Part shown: positions 39,647 to 48,890 of the stretch, piece after piece
How the letters are laid out: each line of letters begins with the position of its first letter
Numbering within the stretch: the stretch's first letter is position 1
Origin: Endobugula sp965214375
GTDB taxonomy: Bacteria; Pseudomonadota; Gammaproteobacteria; Pseudomonadales; Cellvibrionaceae
Length of the DNA stretch: 64,000 nucleotides
Assembly (NCBI GenBank): GCA_965214375.1
Contig: OZ243947.1
Coordinates: 1,426,001 to 1,490,000, forward strand
Direction: 5' to 3'
Position numbers and translations under genes: made by a program
Notes under the pieces: model-generated
The model's input: the letters and a program-made list of their open reading frames with translations, nothing else
The model's database searches: none
What the model was told of the DNA's origin: nothing

Positions 39647-40258
39647 CTACTCTCCCCAGCGGGGCATTAATTGTTGAGGAAGGCCAATTTGATCTAACAC
39701 TCGAGCAACAATAAAATCAATCATGTCATTCAGTGTTTGAGGTTTACTGTAAAAACCTGGACTGGCGGGTAATACTACAGCGCCCATTTGCGTTAATTTC
39801 AGCATGTTTTCAAGGTGCACTTGTGAATAGGGTGTTTCCCGGGGCACCAGAATGAGCTGACGCCGCTCTTTTAACGCCACATCAGCCGCACGCTCAATAA
39901 GATTATTACTGGCGCCGTTGGCAATTGCTGATAAAGTGCCTCCACTGGCCGGACAAATCACCATACTGGCAGGACTACTGGAACCAGATGCGACCGGAGA
40001 AAACCAATCTTCTTTCGCCAGCAACGTTAAATTTTCCTTAGCGTTAGGGTATAAATCCTCAAACAAAGCTTGTTGCAGGGTTAAGTCCTGTTCAGGCAAA
40101 GCCATATCGGTTTCTGTGTTAATGACTATTTCAGCAGCACGCGATAACAATAAATACACATGGCAGTTCGCCGCCAGCAAACACTCTAACAAGCGCAAAC
40201 CATACTGCGCACCCGATGCCCCTGTAATGGCTAACGTAATCGTACGTAGTTCAGACAT
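39647..40258 (-). CDS. ubiX: Flavin prenyltransferase UbiX
   Basis: UbiX attaches a dimethylallyl unit to FMN, making the cofactor of the decarboxylase UbiD in ubiquinone synthesis. The 203-residue protein begins TLAITGASGAQYGLRLLE, the FMN site. It has VICPASGGTLSAIANGASNNLIERAADV near residue 97 and RETPYSQVHLENML near 139. It lies five bases upstream of the exporter gene start, so they are probably co-transcribed. Confidence 0.96.
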   Translation of the reverse strand: MSELRTITLAITGASGAQYGLRLLECLLAANCHVYLLLSRAAEIVINTETDMALPEQDLTLQQALFEDLYPNAKENLTLLAKEDWFSPVASGSSSPASMVICPASGGTLSAIANGASNNLIERAADVALKERRQLILVPRETPYSQVHLENMLKLTQMGAVVLPASPGFYSKPQTLNDMIDFIVARVLDQIGLPQQLMPRWGE

Positions 40259-40405
40259 AGAAAGCTCTCTCTAATTTCATCACTGGAAGTGTATCATTTT
40301 TATCAAACACAGAATATCTTGGTAAAATTAACGTAACCTATATTTAATATACACATAGACTGAATAATACGTTTCAGTCTATTTAGAAATAAATGTAACA
40401 AGGAA

Positions 40406-41128
40406 ATGCTTTTGAACACTTACACAATCACCCCTATTGGTTATATCAAAACCTGCTTTCCAGAAAAGTTCGGTGTTCCCAGACAAAGCTTATTGGCGCC
40501 GAGTGCAACCGGGAAGTTAGAACTATTAGCGCCCTTTAATAATCCTGACAGCGTTGATGGTCTGGAGCAGGCTTCTCATATCTGGCTCAGTTTTATTTTT
40601 CACCAGCATAGCGACAAAGAATGGAAAGCGAAAGTCAAACCGCCACGCATGGGTGGCAACAAAAAAATCGGGGTATTTGCCACTCGCTCATCATTTCGAC
40701 CCAACCAATTGGGATTGTCTGTCGTTAGACTGGATAAGGTAGAGACAGGAAATGGCAAGATTATTTTGCACTTATCTGGCATAGATCTTATTGATGGCAC
40801 GCCTATTGTGGATATCAAACCTTATCTTCCCTATGCCGATATTGTACATAACGCGCATCATCGTCTCGCCCACTCAGAACCTGGAATCAGCCCTGTGGAA
40901 TTTTCAACATCCGCGCTTGAGTTTATTTCACAGTACGAAAAAGATATCGGAGTAAACCTTAAAGCAGTAGCTACGGAAGTACTCCAACAGAATCCACAAC
41001 CAGCCTATCACCATAGTGCCCACAAAAAAATATACGGTACAAAATTATACGATTGCAATATGTTATGGACGGTAAACAATGACAAGAAAACCATAGAGGT
41101 CATTTCGATAGCATTAATCTCAGGATAA
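40406..41128 (+). CDS. trmO: tRNA (N6-threonylcarbamoyladenosine37-N6)-methyltransferase TrmO
   Basis: TrmO methylates t6A37 in tRNA-Thr. The 240-residue protein has the TsaA/VirR-like beta barrel, with IGYIKTCFPEKFGVPRQS at the N-terminus and PPRMGGNKKIGVFATRSSFRPNQLGLS near residue 80. DGTPIVDIKPYLPYAD near residue 132 is the SAM site region. The annotated ATG sits only two bases after AAGGA; an in-frame TTG at 40412 has better spacing. It is convergent with mpl, overlapping by nine bases. Confidence 0.92.
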   Translation: MLLNTYTITPIGYIKTCFPEKFGVPRQSLLAPSATGKLELLAPFNNPDSVDGLEQASHIWLSFIFHQHSDKEWKAKVKPPRMGGNKKIGVFATRSSFRPNQLGLSVVRLDKVETGNGKIILHLSGIDLIDGTPIVDIKPYLPYADIVHNAHHRLAHSEPGISPVEFSTSALEFISQYEKDIGVNLKAVATEVLQQNPQPAYHHSAHKKIYGTKLYDCNMLWTVNNDKKTIEVISIALISG

Positions 41129-42478
41129 ACGCTGTATCAATCGTTGATGTATACCCCCAAACCCTCCATTACTCATAATAACAATATGGCTATTTGGCGA
41201 GCTGGCAGCAACAATAGCATCCAGCAACACATCTAATGATTCTTTAGCCTCACTATGCACTGGGCTTGCCTTAATAATAGTCTCAATGTCCCAAGACAAT
41301 TCCGGAGGTGTAAACCACAATACATGGTCCGAATCCTTAACCGATTGAGCCAACTCAGAGGCATGCACCCCCATACGCATGGTATTGGATCGCGGTTCAA
41401 TAACCGCCACAATATTCTCCGAGCCCACTTTTTTTCTCAGGCCTGCAAGCGTTGTTGCAATCGCTGAAGGATGATGGGCAAAATCATCATAAATATGAAT
41501 ACCATTAATCGTCGCCAGACATTCCATACGGCGTTTTACGCCGGCAAACTCTGACAATGCACTACAGGCAATATCGACTGTCACACCCACATGATGAGCC
41601 GCCGCCATGGCAGCCAATGCGTTAGCCACGTTATGTCGTCCCAACTGTTGCCACGTGACTCTTCCTTGTCTATTTCCTTCACGTAACACATCAAAACACT
41701 GACCATCATCACTCTGCAAAGCAACAGACCATGGCCCATCACCTTTTAAGGACATTGTTTCCAACTCAGACCAATAGCCCTGTTTCAACACCTCATCAAT
41801 AGCCTCAACACCTTCAGGAGCAATCAGCCGACCATTTGTCGGCACAGTACGTACCACATGATGAAACTGCTTTTGTATCGCAGAAAGATCTTCAAAAATG
41901 TCGGCGTGATCAAATTCTAAATTATTGATAATTAGTGTTCGTGGGCGATAGTGCACAAACTTGGAGCGTTTATCAAAAAAAGCGCTGTCATACTCATCAG
42001 CCTCGATCACAAAAAAAGGCGTTTCTCCCAAACGAGCAGAGCTGGAAAAATTTTTAGGCACACCCCCAATAAGGTATCCCGGCGACATACCCGCATATTC
42101 CAATATCCAGGCCAACATACTACTGGTCGTAGTTTTACCGTGAGTCCCGGAAGCCGCCAATACCCACTTACCTTGTAAAATATGGTCACTCAACCATTGT
42201 GGCCCAGAGGTATAGGGTAAACCCTGATTAAGAATCTCTTCCAGCAAAGGATTACCGCGGCTAATGGCATTGCCAATAACAAAGATATCGGGTTGCAAGG
42301 ATAGTTGGCCGATATGATAGCCTTCGATCAACTCAATACCCACCTGCTCCAGCTGTGTACTCATTGGCGGATAGACATTGGCATCTGCTCCCGTCACACG
42401 ATAACCTTTGGCAATCGCCAATTGCGCCAAGCTTCCCATAAATGTGCCACAGATACCGAGAATATGGATATGTTTCAT
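41120..42478 (-). CDS. mpl: UDP-MurNAc:L-alanyl-gamma-D-glutamyl-meso-diaminopimelate ligase
   Basis: Mpl reattaches the recycled tripeptide to UDP-MurNAc. The protein has 452 residues from ATG 42478; an in-frame TTG at 42493 would add five. It begins HIHILGICGTFMGSLAQLA. It has the Mur-ligase ATP loop ASGTHGKTTTSSML near residue 110 and NNLEFDHADIFED near 183. It complements anmK at 19.6 kb in cell-wall recycling. mpl next to ubiX is also the Pseudomonas order, here with trmO inserted between. Confidence 0.96.
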   Translation of the reverse strand: MKHIHILGICGTFMGSLAQLAIAKGYRVTGADANVYPPMSTQLEQVGIELIEGYHIGQLSLQPDIFVIGNAISRGNPLLEEILNQGLPYTSGPQWLSDHILQGKWVLAASGTHGKTTTSSMLAWILEYAGMSPGYLIGGVPKNFSSSARLGETPFFVIEADEYDSAFFDKRSKFVHYRPRTLIINNLEFDHADIFEDLSAIQKQFHHVVRTVPTNGRLIAPEGVEAIDEVLKQGYWSELETMSLKGDGPWSVALQSDDGQCFDVLREGNRQGRVTWQQLGRHNVANALAAMAAAHHVGVTVDIACSALSEFAGVKRRMECLATINGIHIYDDFAHHPSAIATTLAGLRKKVGSENIVAVIEPRSNTMRMGVHASELAQSVKDSDHVLWFTPPELSWDIETIIKASPVHSEAKESLDVLLDAIVAASSPNSHIVIMSNGGFGGIHQRLIQRLS

Positions 42479-42506
42479 TAACGACTTACTCAATGGTTAG
42501 GGGCCA

Positions 42507-42603
42507 GTGTAAGAAGGACTCTCTCGATACGCCGTAAATACATCCCTGTAGGCTCGGTCGCGGCATCCATGCCGCTCACGATCTCGAAAGCCGCTCCTTA
42601 CAC
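42507..42603. repeat. MITE-like element, copy B (about 97 bp)
   Basis: The ends GTGTAAG and CTTACAC are inverted and continue imperfectly inward. The core reads GCCGTAAATACATCCCTGTAGGCTCGGTCGC and CCATGCCGCTCACG, split here only by GGCAT. The same core lies in copy A (31900-32062), but the terminal repeats differ. It sits in the intergenic gap upstream of mpl and pfp, where it could also affect their promoters. Confidence 0.7.
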
Positions 42604-42706
42604 ACGCCAAATAAGGTAATGACGAAATATTACATGAAACTACCATGAAATTCCCGTATGATGTCGCGCAGATTTATCAGTTCGGTTATTACAGGTAGCA
42701 ATCAGC

Positions 42707-43972
42707 ATGGCAAAGAAAAACGCATTCTACGCTCAATCTGGCGGAGTGACCGCTGTTATCAACGCATCCGCTTGCGGGGTTATTGAAACCGCACGCCAAT
42801 ACAAGAAACATATCGGTAAAGTGTATGCGGGGAAAAATGGCATTATTGGCGCCTTGCGTGAAGAACTGATTGATACCAGCAAAGAGAGTGCAAAAGCCAT
42901 TGCTGCACTCAGACACACACCTGCTGGTGCGTTTGGTTCTTGTCGCTATAAACTGAAAAGCCTGCAAGACAACCGGGCTGAGTACGAACGTTTAATCGAA
43001 GTCTTTAAAGCACACAATATCGGTTACTTTTTTTATAATGGCGGTGGTGACTCAGCAGATACTTGTCTGAAAATTTACCGACTTTCTGAAAAAATGGGTT
43101 ATCCGTTACAAGCTATTCACGTTCCCAAAACCGTTGATAATGATCTTCCCTTCACTGACAACTGCCCCGGATTTGGCTCTGTCGCTAAATACGTCGCAGT
43201 ATCCACCAAGGAAGCCGCATTGGATGTTGCTTCTATGTGCGAAACATCCACTAAAGTATTGATTCTTGAAGTCATGGGACGTCATGCAGGCTGGATTGCG
43301 GCGGCTGGTGGTTTGGTGGCACAAAAAGAAGGTGATGCACCACATATTATTCTGTTTCCTGAGATTGCGTTTAATAAAGATAAATTTTTAAAACGTGTTC
43401 AACGTACCGTTAAAAAGTATGGCTATTGCGTTGTGGTTGCTTCCGAAGGCGCTCAGTATAAAGATGGGGCATTTTTGGCTGATGCAGGAACGACGGATGC
43501 TTTTGGCCATAAACAATTAGGCGGTGTTGCACCCACATTAGCGTCAATGGTGAAAGACGAATTAGGTTACAAGTATCATTGGGCGTTAGCTGATTACTTA
43601 CAACGTGCAGCACGTCATATTGCTTCTGCAACCGATGTTGAGCAAGCTTACGCGGTCGGTAAAGCGGCCGTTGAAATGGCTATCGCCGGAAAAAATGCCG
43701 TAATGCCCGCCATTATTCGGGGCAAAAGTAAAAAATATTCTTGGTCTATTCAAGAAGCGCCTCTTGAAAAAGTTGCAAACGTTGAAAAAATGATGCCACG
43801 CGATTTCATTAGCAAAGATGGTTTTAATATTAGTGATAAAGGCCGAGCCTATCTTGAGCCATTGATACAAGGGGAAGACTACCCGCCTTATGATAAAAAT
43901 GGTTTGCCGATTTTTACCAAGCTAAAGAAAGTGATCGCCGACAAAAAAATTAAAAAGCGTTTTAAAATTTAA
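42707..43972 (+). CDS. pfp: Pyrophosphate-dependent 6-phosphofructokinase
   Basis: This enzyme converts fructose-6-P and PPi to fructose-1,6-bisphosphate reversibly. The 421-residue protein has YNGGGDSADT near residue 110, where Asp replaces the Gly of ATP-type enzymes. PKTVDNDLPFTDNCPGFGS near residue 140 has Lys where ATP-type enzymes have Gly. Both changes mark PPi specificity. MGRHAGWIAA near residue 191 is the sugar-phosphate motif. Genes for a membrane pyrophosphatase and a soluble pyrophosphatase lie within 4 kb, which supports a PPi-linked role. Confidence 0.9.
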   Translation: MAKKNAFYAQSGGVTAVINASACGVIETARQYKKHIGKVYAGKNGIIGALREELIDTSKESAKAIAALRHTPAGAFGSCRYKLKSLQDNRAEYERLIEVFKAHNIGYFFYNGGGDSADTCLKIYRLSEKMGYPLQAIHVPKTVDNDLPFTDNCPGFGSVAKYVAVSTKEAALDVASMCETSTKVLILEVMGRHAGWIAAAGGLVAQKEGDAPHIILFPEIAFNKDKFLKRVQRTVKKYGYCVVVASEGAQYKDGAFLADAGTTDAFGHKQLGGVAPTLASMVKDELGYKYHWALADYLQRAARHIASATDVEQAYAVGKAAVEMAIAGKNAVMPAIIRGKSKKYSWSIQEAPLEKVANVEKMMPRDFISKDGFNISDKGRAYLEPLIQGEDYPPYDKNGLPIFTKLKKVIADKKIKKRFKI

Positions 43973-44126
43973 AAAAACGTTCAAAATAATTTACAGAAAA
44001 AGCGAAAGCGTCGCCACAAACAACACAACCACGGCTTATCTACCTATTAAAGCGAGCAGAAAAATGCTCATGTTAATTGCAAAGCAATAATACCCCTCTA
44101 TACTCAAATAAAGTCCTAGCAAACAA

Positions 44127-45029
44127 ATGGTGCCTCTCAATCTAATGAGCGAGTACGCCGAACATCTTGCCAACATGCAAGAAAAACCAAAAATTGTTGC
44201 CACTGCAGATATCATGAGCGACAACGGCGTATTACTTGCCAAGTCTGGCACAGAAATCAACAAAAAAATTTGTGAAAATCTTCTTAAATTTAAATTACTC
44301 AAACCGATTGAAGATTCCATTTCAATAGAAAATCAACTAAATGCAAAATCCATTTACGATCACATTACCCAATGTATTGCTAGAGATTCTTTTCTTTCTG
44401 AAATGCATACCGCCATCGGCGATAAAAAAACCTTACAGCGCTGTTGTTTAAAGCTGGAAAAGTTTCCTATCTTGCAACAAAAGCTCACCGTATTGCACCT
44501 AGAAATACCTGACGTTTTTCAACAAGCGATTTTTGCTGCTTTTTTAGGTTATTTATGTGGCAGACTGGATAAATTGGAACACTCACAAATTGAGGAATAT
44601 TTTTTGGCCGGAATTACGCACGATATCGGCTTTCTTCATATCAATTATAAAATTTTACAAAAGCAGGAAGAATTAACCGCAGATGAATGGCGCACGATTC
44701 AATCACACCCAATTATTGGCTATCAAATACTGCGCAACATTAATACTTTTTCAAAGACAGTGTCTCGTGCCGTCTTAGAGCACCATGAAAATTTGGATGG
44801 CTCGGGATATCCGAAAGGAAAAACCGCACACGATTTGCAACCTCTGGGACAATTACTTAGCCTATTAGATAATGTTATTGCTATTTACAATAAAAAATTT
44901 AAAACAAAAGAACGCAGTCCACAATGCATCATTCCTGTTTTGCAAATCAATATGCACTCTTATCTTCCCAACATTGCTTCTGTAATTATCAGAGCGCTTA
45001 AACAAGCGCCAAAATCACCCGTGAAATAA
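44127..45029 (+). CDS. HD-GYP domain protein (c-di-GMP phosphodiesterase-like)
   Basis: The 300-residue protein has an N-terminal region of about 120 residues without a clear domain, then an HD-GYP domain. The metal motif is GITHDIGFLH near residue 167 and the signature is HHENLDGSGYPKG near residue 214. Both are intact, so c-di-GMP hydrolysis is plausible. There is no response-regulator receiver domain. A second ATG at 44145 is possible and neither has a clear ribosome site. It lies between pfp and a small unknown gene. Base composition looks more A+T-rich than its neighbours. Confidence 0.85.
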   Translation: MVPLNLMSEYAEHLANMQEKPKIVATADIMSDNGVLLAKSGTEINKKICENLLKFKLLKPIEDSISIENQLNAKSIYDHITQCIARDSFLSEMHTAIGDKKTLQRCCLKLEKFPILQQKLTVLHLEIPDVFQQAIFAAFLGYLCGRLDKLEHSQIEEYFLAGITHDIGFLHINYKILQKQEELTADEWRTIQSHPIIGYQILRNINTFSKTVSRAVLEHHENLDGSGYPKGKTAHDLQPLGQLLSLLDNVIAIYNKKFKTKERSPQCIIPVLQINMHSYLPNIASVIIRALKQAPKSPVK

Positions 45030-45089
45030 GCAGATACACAAAACATAAAAACGCTTATTAATAATGCATAAAAAAAACAGTCTTACATC

Positions 45090-45497
45090 ATGAAAAAAAC
45101 TGATGTGATTAAAGACACCAATAAAAAACTTGGTTATCAACATAACAACAGGGCAATATTTACCATACAAAATATTGCCAGTAATATTTTATTTATCGTT
45201 AATAGCGCTGGACTGAATGACGCCAATTACATGCAAATGCTACGAGAACTTGAACAAGACGATAAAGATACTGCGTACAATGAAATCGAAGATATCTTAT
45301 TAATGCTGGGAGAGATTATTTATCAATTTCAATCTTATCAAAAGGCAGGAAACGTCTTTATCGACAAAAACCCTTCTCATACACTAACCAGTATATTAAA
45401 AAATGCACTGGAGACGATTAAAAATATTCCACAACCCGGCAAAGAGAGAAAAATTCCAGAAGTAAAATACTTTGGCGACCAGCAAAATTCCGCATAA
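45090..45497 (+). CDS. Unknown small protein
   Basis: This 135-residue protein is not recognised. It is charged and soluble-looking, with a predicted mostly helical fold (NDANYMQMLRELEQDDKDTAYNEIEDILLMLGEIIYQF). It has no signal peptide, membrane helix or cysteine motif. It follows the HD-GYP gene by 60 bases on the same strand and is closed by a strong terminator, so it is likely the last gene of that unit. A role linked to the HD-GYP protein is only inference. Confidence 0.65.
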   Translation: MKKTDVIKDTNKKLGYQHNNRAIFTIQNIASNILFIVNSAGLNDANYMQMLRELEQDDKDTAYNEIEDILLMLGEIIYQFQSYQKAGNVFIDKNPSHTLTSILKNALETIKNIPQPGKERKIPEVKYFGDQQNSA

Positions 45498-45499
45498 AT

Positions 45500-45530
45500 A
45501 AAAAAGGCTTACATAAGTAAGCCTTTTTTC
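45500..45530. terminator. Bidirectional terminator between the unknown gene and hppA
   Basis: AAAAGGCTTA and TAAGCCTTTT form a 10-bp stem around CATAAG, with A and T runs on both sides. It can stop transcription from both directions. Confidence 0.92.
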
Positions 45531-45548
45531 ATATACCACAACAAATGA

Positions 45549-47546
45549 CTACCCCAGCAACGGCGCAATAACCAAGCTGACAATCGCCATAACGTTAATT
45601 AGAATATTCATGGAAGGGCCTGAAGTATCTTTGAAAGGATCACCCACAGTGTCACCAACCACTACAGCAGCATGAACATCAGTACCTTTACCGCCAAAAT
45701 TACCTTTCTCAACGTGTTTCTTCGCATTATCCCAAGCGCCACCCGCATTCGCCATCATCAGTGCCATCAAGACACAAGTAATTAGTGCACCACCTAACAT
45801 GCCGCCTAAAGCTTCAGGGCCGAGTAAAAATCCAACAATGACAGGAGACGCCACCGCTAACACACCCGGGAGAATCATTTTCTTCAATGCGGCTTGTGTC
45901 GCAATATCCACACAACGACCGCTATCAGGCTTTGCGGTCCCTTCCATCAATCCAGGAATTTCTTTAAATTGACGACGGATCTCTTTAATCATTTCAAAAG
46001 CCGCATCACCCACAGCGCGCATGGTAATGGCGCTCACCAAGCATGGGAAAATACCGCCTAGGAACATACCCATCAATACCAATGGATTATTAATATCTAG
46101 GGAAAATTCTGCACCGCGCGCATGAGCAACGGTTTCGATATAAGCAGCGATAATCGCCAACGCCGCCAAACCAGCAGCGCCAATCGCAAAACCTTTACCA
46201 ATGGCAGCCGTGGTATTACCCACCTCATCAAGACCATCGGTAATTTCACGAATGTCTTCACCTAGCTCGGCCATTTCAGCAATACCGCCAGCATTATCGG
46301 CCACAGGGCCATAGGCATCAATCGCCATGGTAATACCTACAGTAGCTAACATACCCACAGCACCAACACCAACACCGTAAACACCAACACCTAAAATACT
46401 AGTAGTAAAGATGATACAAGCGATCACTAAGACAGGAACCACTACCGATTCCATACCCACAGCTAAACCGGCAATCATCACGGTGGCTGGACCCGTTTCA
46501 CCGCCTTCAGCAATATCACGCACAGGCTTACCACCCGTATAATATTCCGTGACTAAACCAATGATCATGCCACCAACAGCACCCGCTATGACACACCACC
46601 AAACGGCGCTAGATATTTCAAGAGCCGAAAGCACAAACCATGCGACCACAATAAAGACAAGCGTTGCACCAATCGTTCCCATTCTTAAGGCTGACGCCGG
46701 ATCTTTACCTGCCGATAGCCGAACGAAAATAATACCTAATATAGAGCAAATTAAGCCCGCAGAAGCCAACGCCAACGGTGCCATCATTAAGGCTTCTGGT
46801 GCGCCTAATGCCTCCAGAGTAATCGTTGACGCAATGGCAATGGTCGCAATCATGGAACCACAGTAAGACTCAAAGATATCCGACCCCATACCCGCAACGT
46901 CACCAACATTGTCGCCCACATTATCAGCTATCACACCCGGGTTACGCGGGTCATCTTCGGGTATCCCCGCTTCAACCTTACCCACCAAATCGGCACCCAC
47001 ATCCGCACTCTTGGTAAAGATACCACCGCCAACACGCGAGAATAGCGCCACTACAGAAGCACCCATACCAAAGCCATGAATAGCTTCTGCATGCTCTGCA
47101 CCAAAGAAGTAGTAGAGAAGACCGATACCGATCAAGCCCATAGAAGCGACGGCCAAGCCCATTACCGAACCACCAAAAAAGGCAACACTTAATGCACTTT
47201 CAGCCCCATCACTCGCCGCGGCAACTGTGGTACGAACATTCGCTTTAGTCGCCGTGTACATACCGATATAACCTGCTACAGAAGAACATACGGCTCCCGC
47301 AACAAAGGCAACCGGGGTATGCCAGCTTTGAAAACCAACAAACAGCAATACGGTTACTATTGCCGCAAAAAGACCTAGAATACTGTATTCACGACGCATA
47401 AAGACCATAGCACCATGATGAATAGCGTCCGCTATCTCGGCAACAGCCCCTTCACCAGCAGAGTATTTAGTAATAATTTTATAAATGATAAACGCAACAA
47501 CAAGACCGCCGATACCCAGGATCGGGGGCAACAATAGTAAAGCCAT
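45549..47546 (-). CDS. hppA: Membrane-bound ion-translocating pyrophosphatase
   Basis: This pump splits PPi to move H+ or Na+ across the inner membrane. The 665-residue protein has about 16 helices. The PPi site includes FTKSADVGADLVGKVEAGIPEDDPRNPG near residue 178 and DNAGGIAEMAELGEDIREITDGLD near 413. GNTTAAIGKGFAIGAAGLAAL near residue 441 has Ala where the K+-independent class has Lys, so it belongs to the K+-dependent class. Whether it pumps Na+ or H+ cannot be told from sequence by eye. It converges on the HD-GYP unit and is divergent from ppa. Confidence 0.96.
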   Translation of the reverse strand: MALLLLPPILGIGGLVVAFIIYKIITKYSAGEGAVAEIADAIHHGAMVFMRREYSILGLFAAIVTVLLFVGFQSWHTPVAFVAGAVCSSVAGYIGMYTATKANVRTTVAAASDGAESALSVAFFGGSVMGLAVASMGLIGIGLLYYFFGAEHAEAIHGFGMGASVVALFSRVGGGIFTKSADVGADLVGKVEAGIPEDDPRNPGVIADNVGDNVGDVAGMGSDIFESYCGSMIATIAIASTITLEALGAPEALMMAPLALASAGLICSILGIIFVRLSAGKDPASALRMGTIGATLVFIVVAWFVLSALEISSAVWWCVIAGAVGGMIIGLVTEYYTGGKPVRDIAEGGETGPATVMIAGLAVGMESVVVPVLVIACIIFTTSILGVGVYGVGVGAVGMLATVGITMAIDAYGPVADNAGGIAEMAELGEDIREITDGLDEVGNTTAAIGKGFAIGAAGLAALAIIAAYIETVAHARGAEFSLDINNPLVLMGMFLGGIFPCLVSAITMRAVGDAAFEMIKEIRRQFKEIPGLMEGTAKPDSGRCVDIATQAALKKMILPGVLAVASPVIVGFLLGPEALGGMLGGALITCVLMALMMANAGGAWDNAKKHVEKGNFGGKGTDVHAAVVVGDTVGDPFKDTSGPSMNILINVMAIVSLVIAPLLG

Positions 47547-47803
47547 AACAACCTCTTTTTATCTTTATTCTTGGCTACCCTAGCGAAACATTAATGACCG
47601 CAAGGTAATTTATAATGGAATAACCAGTATGACCAGCTACTACTGCCCATCGACACCATTCTATGCCAGCATTGGATGATCGGCAACCGCGTTTATGCAA
47701 ACATACAAAACACAACAGTGATTAACTGTGGTAGAATCGCGCGCGATTGAGATTGGTCATGTTCAGTCCCCGCTTTTTATTGTTTATTGTCGAAGTAATT
47801 ATT

Positions 47804-48337
47804 ATGAGTTTAAATTTGGTCCCCGCAGGCAAAAATGTGCCTGACGAAATTAATGTTATTATTGAAATCCCCCTGAACGGCGAGCCCGTCAAATATGAAG
47901 TCGATAAAGAGACTGGCGCGTTATTTGTCGACCGTATTCTGGGCACCTCAATGCACTACCCCTGCAATTATGGTTATGTTAATAACACACTCTGTGGCGA
48001 CGGCGACCCTGCTGACGTCATGGTATTAACACGTTTTGGCTTAACACCAGGATCTGTTGTACGCTGTCGCCCGGTTGGCGTTTTAAAAATGGAAGATGAA
48101 TCCGGTGAAGACGCCAAAATACTGGCGGTTCCGGTTGAGAAAATCAGCCAAATGAATAAGAAAATTGTCGATATGGACGACGTTCCTGAACTACTACTCA
48201 AGCGCATTTCTCACTTCTTTGAGCATTACAAGGATTTGGAAGAAGGCAAATGGGTGAAAGTACAGGGTTGGGAAAATGCTGCCGCAGCCAAAGCCGAACT
48301 GGTGGAGTCTGTCGAGCGTTTTGAGTCTCAGCAATAA
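47804..48337 (+). CDS. ppa: Soluble inorganic pyrophosphatase (family I)
   Basis: The 177-residue protein has the E. coli-type length. The active-site metal signature is DGDPADVMVL near residue 65, and EIPLNGEPVKYEVDKETGALFVDR near residue 22 carries substrate lysines. It hydrolyses PPi in the cytoplasm. The ATG at 47804 (MSLNLVPAGK) matches the family; an upstream ATG at 47747 would add a foreign 19 residues. It is divergent from hppA, so soluble and membrane enzymes compete for the same PPi pool. Confidence 0.97.
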   Translation: MSLNLVPAGKNVPDEINVIIEIPLNGEPVKYEVDKETGALFVDRILGTSMHYPCNYGYVNNTLCGDGDPADVMVLTRFGLTPGSVVRCRPVGVLKMEDESGEDAKILAVPVEKISQMNKKIVDMDDVPELLLKRISHFFEHYKDLEEGKWVKVQGWENAAAAKAELVESVERFESQQ

Positions 48338-48415
48338 CTCATGGTTACACCAAGAGCAGGCACACGACCTGCTCTTGTTTATTCTTCAAGATCATCTCTA
48401 GCCGCTAACGTGATA

Positions 48416-48871
48416 TCACTGGTATCGATTATCGATGGTTAACGGTTCAATATGAGACCTTTCTTTGTCTTCCAACAAATACGCACCTTCAGGGCTTAAG
48501 GTCCATTGACTCAAAAAATCAGGCAATACAAATTCCGGCGTGGATATCCTTTCATCAGATCGAAGAATATCACACGGCTGCGATGCCAGAGTGAATTCGG
48601 GAGCAGGTGGTGAGGCACTTTCCTGTACCGCCTCCGATTGACACTCACGCAACTCAACAATCATGCCTATACGAGACAGCAATTCATCATATTTTTTGGC
48701 TGCCGCTTTGTCGACCTTGGGTTTCAATACTACAGGTGCCGATTGGAAGAGTTCATCTACTTTGCTGGTATCTAGCTTGAATAGCTGAGCGACTTTTTCC
48801 TTAACAATGCTCTCGTCAAACCCATCCACTATGCGGCCAGAAAAAACAATGTCAAATAACGCGTCAGACAT
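48416..48871 (-). CDS. Uncharacterised protein with repeated alpha/beta N-terminal domain
   Basis: The 151-residue protein starts at ATG 48871 (MSDALFDIVFSGRIVDGFD) with GGAG upstream. The first 80 residues form a domain seen in many gammaproteobacterial unknown proteins, with KEKVAQLFKLDTSKVDELFQ and VDKAAAKKYDELLSRIGMIVEL. The rest is acidic and low in complexity. It follows cysE by 19 bases and is convergent with ppa. Its role is unknown. Confidence 0.7.
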   Translation of the reverse strand: MSDALFDIVFSGRIVDGFDESIVKEKVAQLFKLDTSKVDELFQSAPVVLKPKVDKAAAKKYDELLSRIGMIVELRECQSEAVQESASPPAPEFTLASQPCDILRSDERISTPEFVLPDFLSQWTLSPEGAYLLEDKERSHIEPLTIDNRYQ

Positions 48872-48890
48872 CAATTTGATGCTCCATAGC

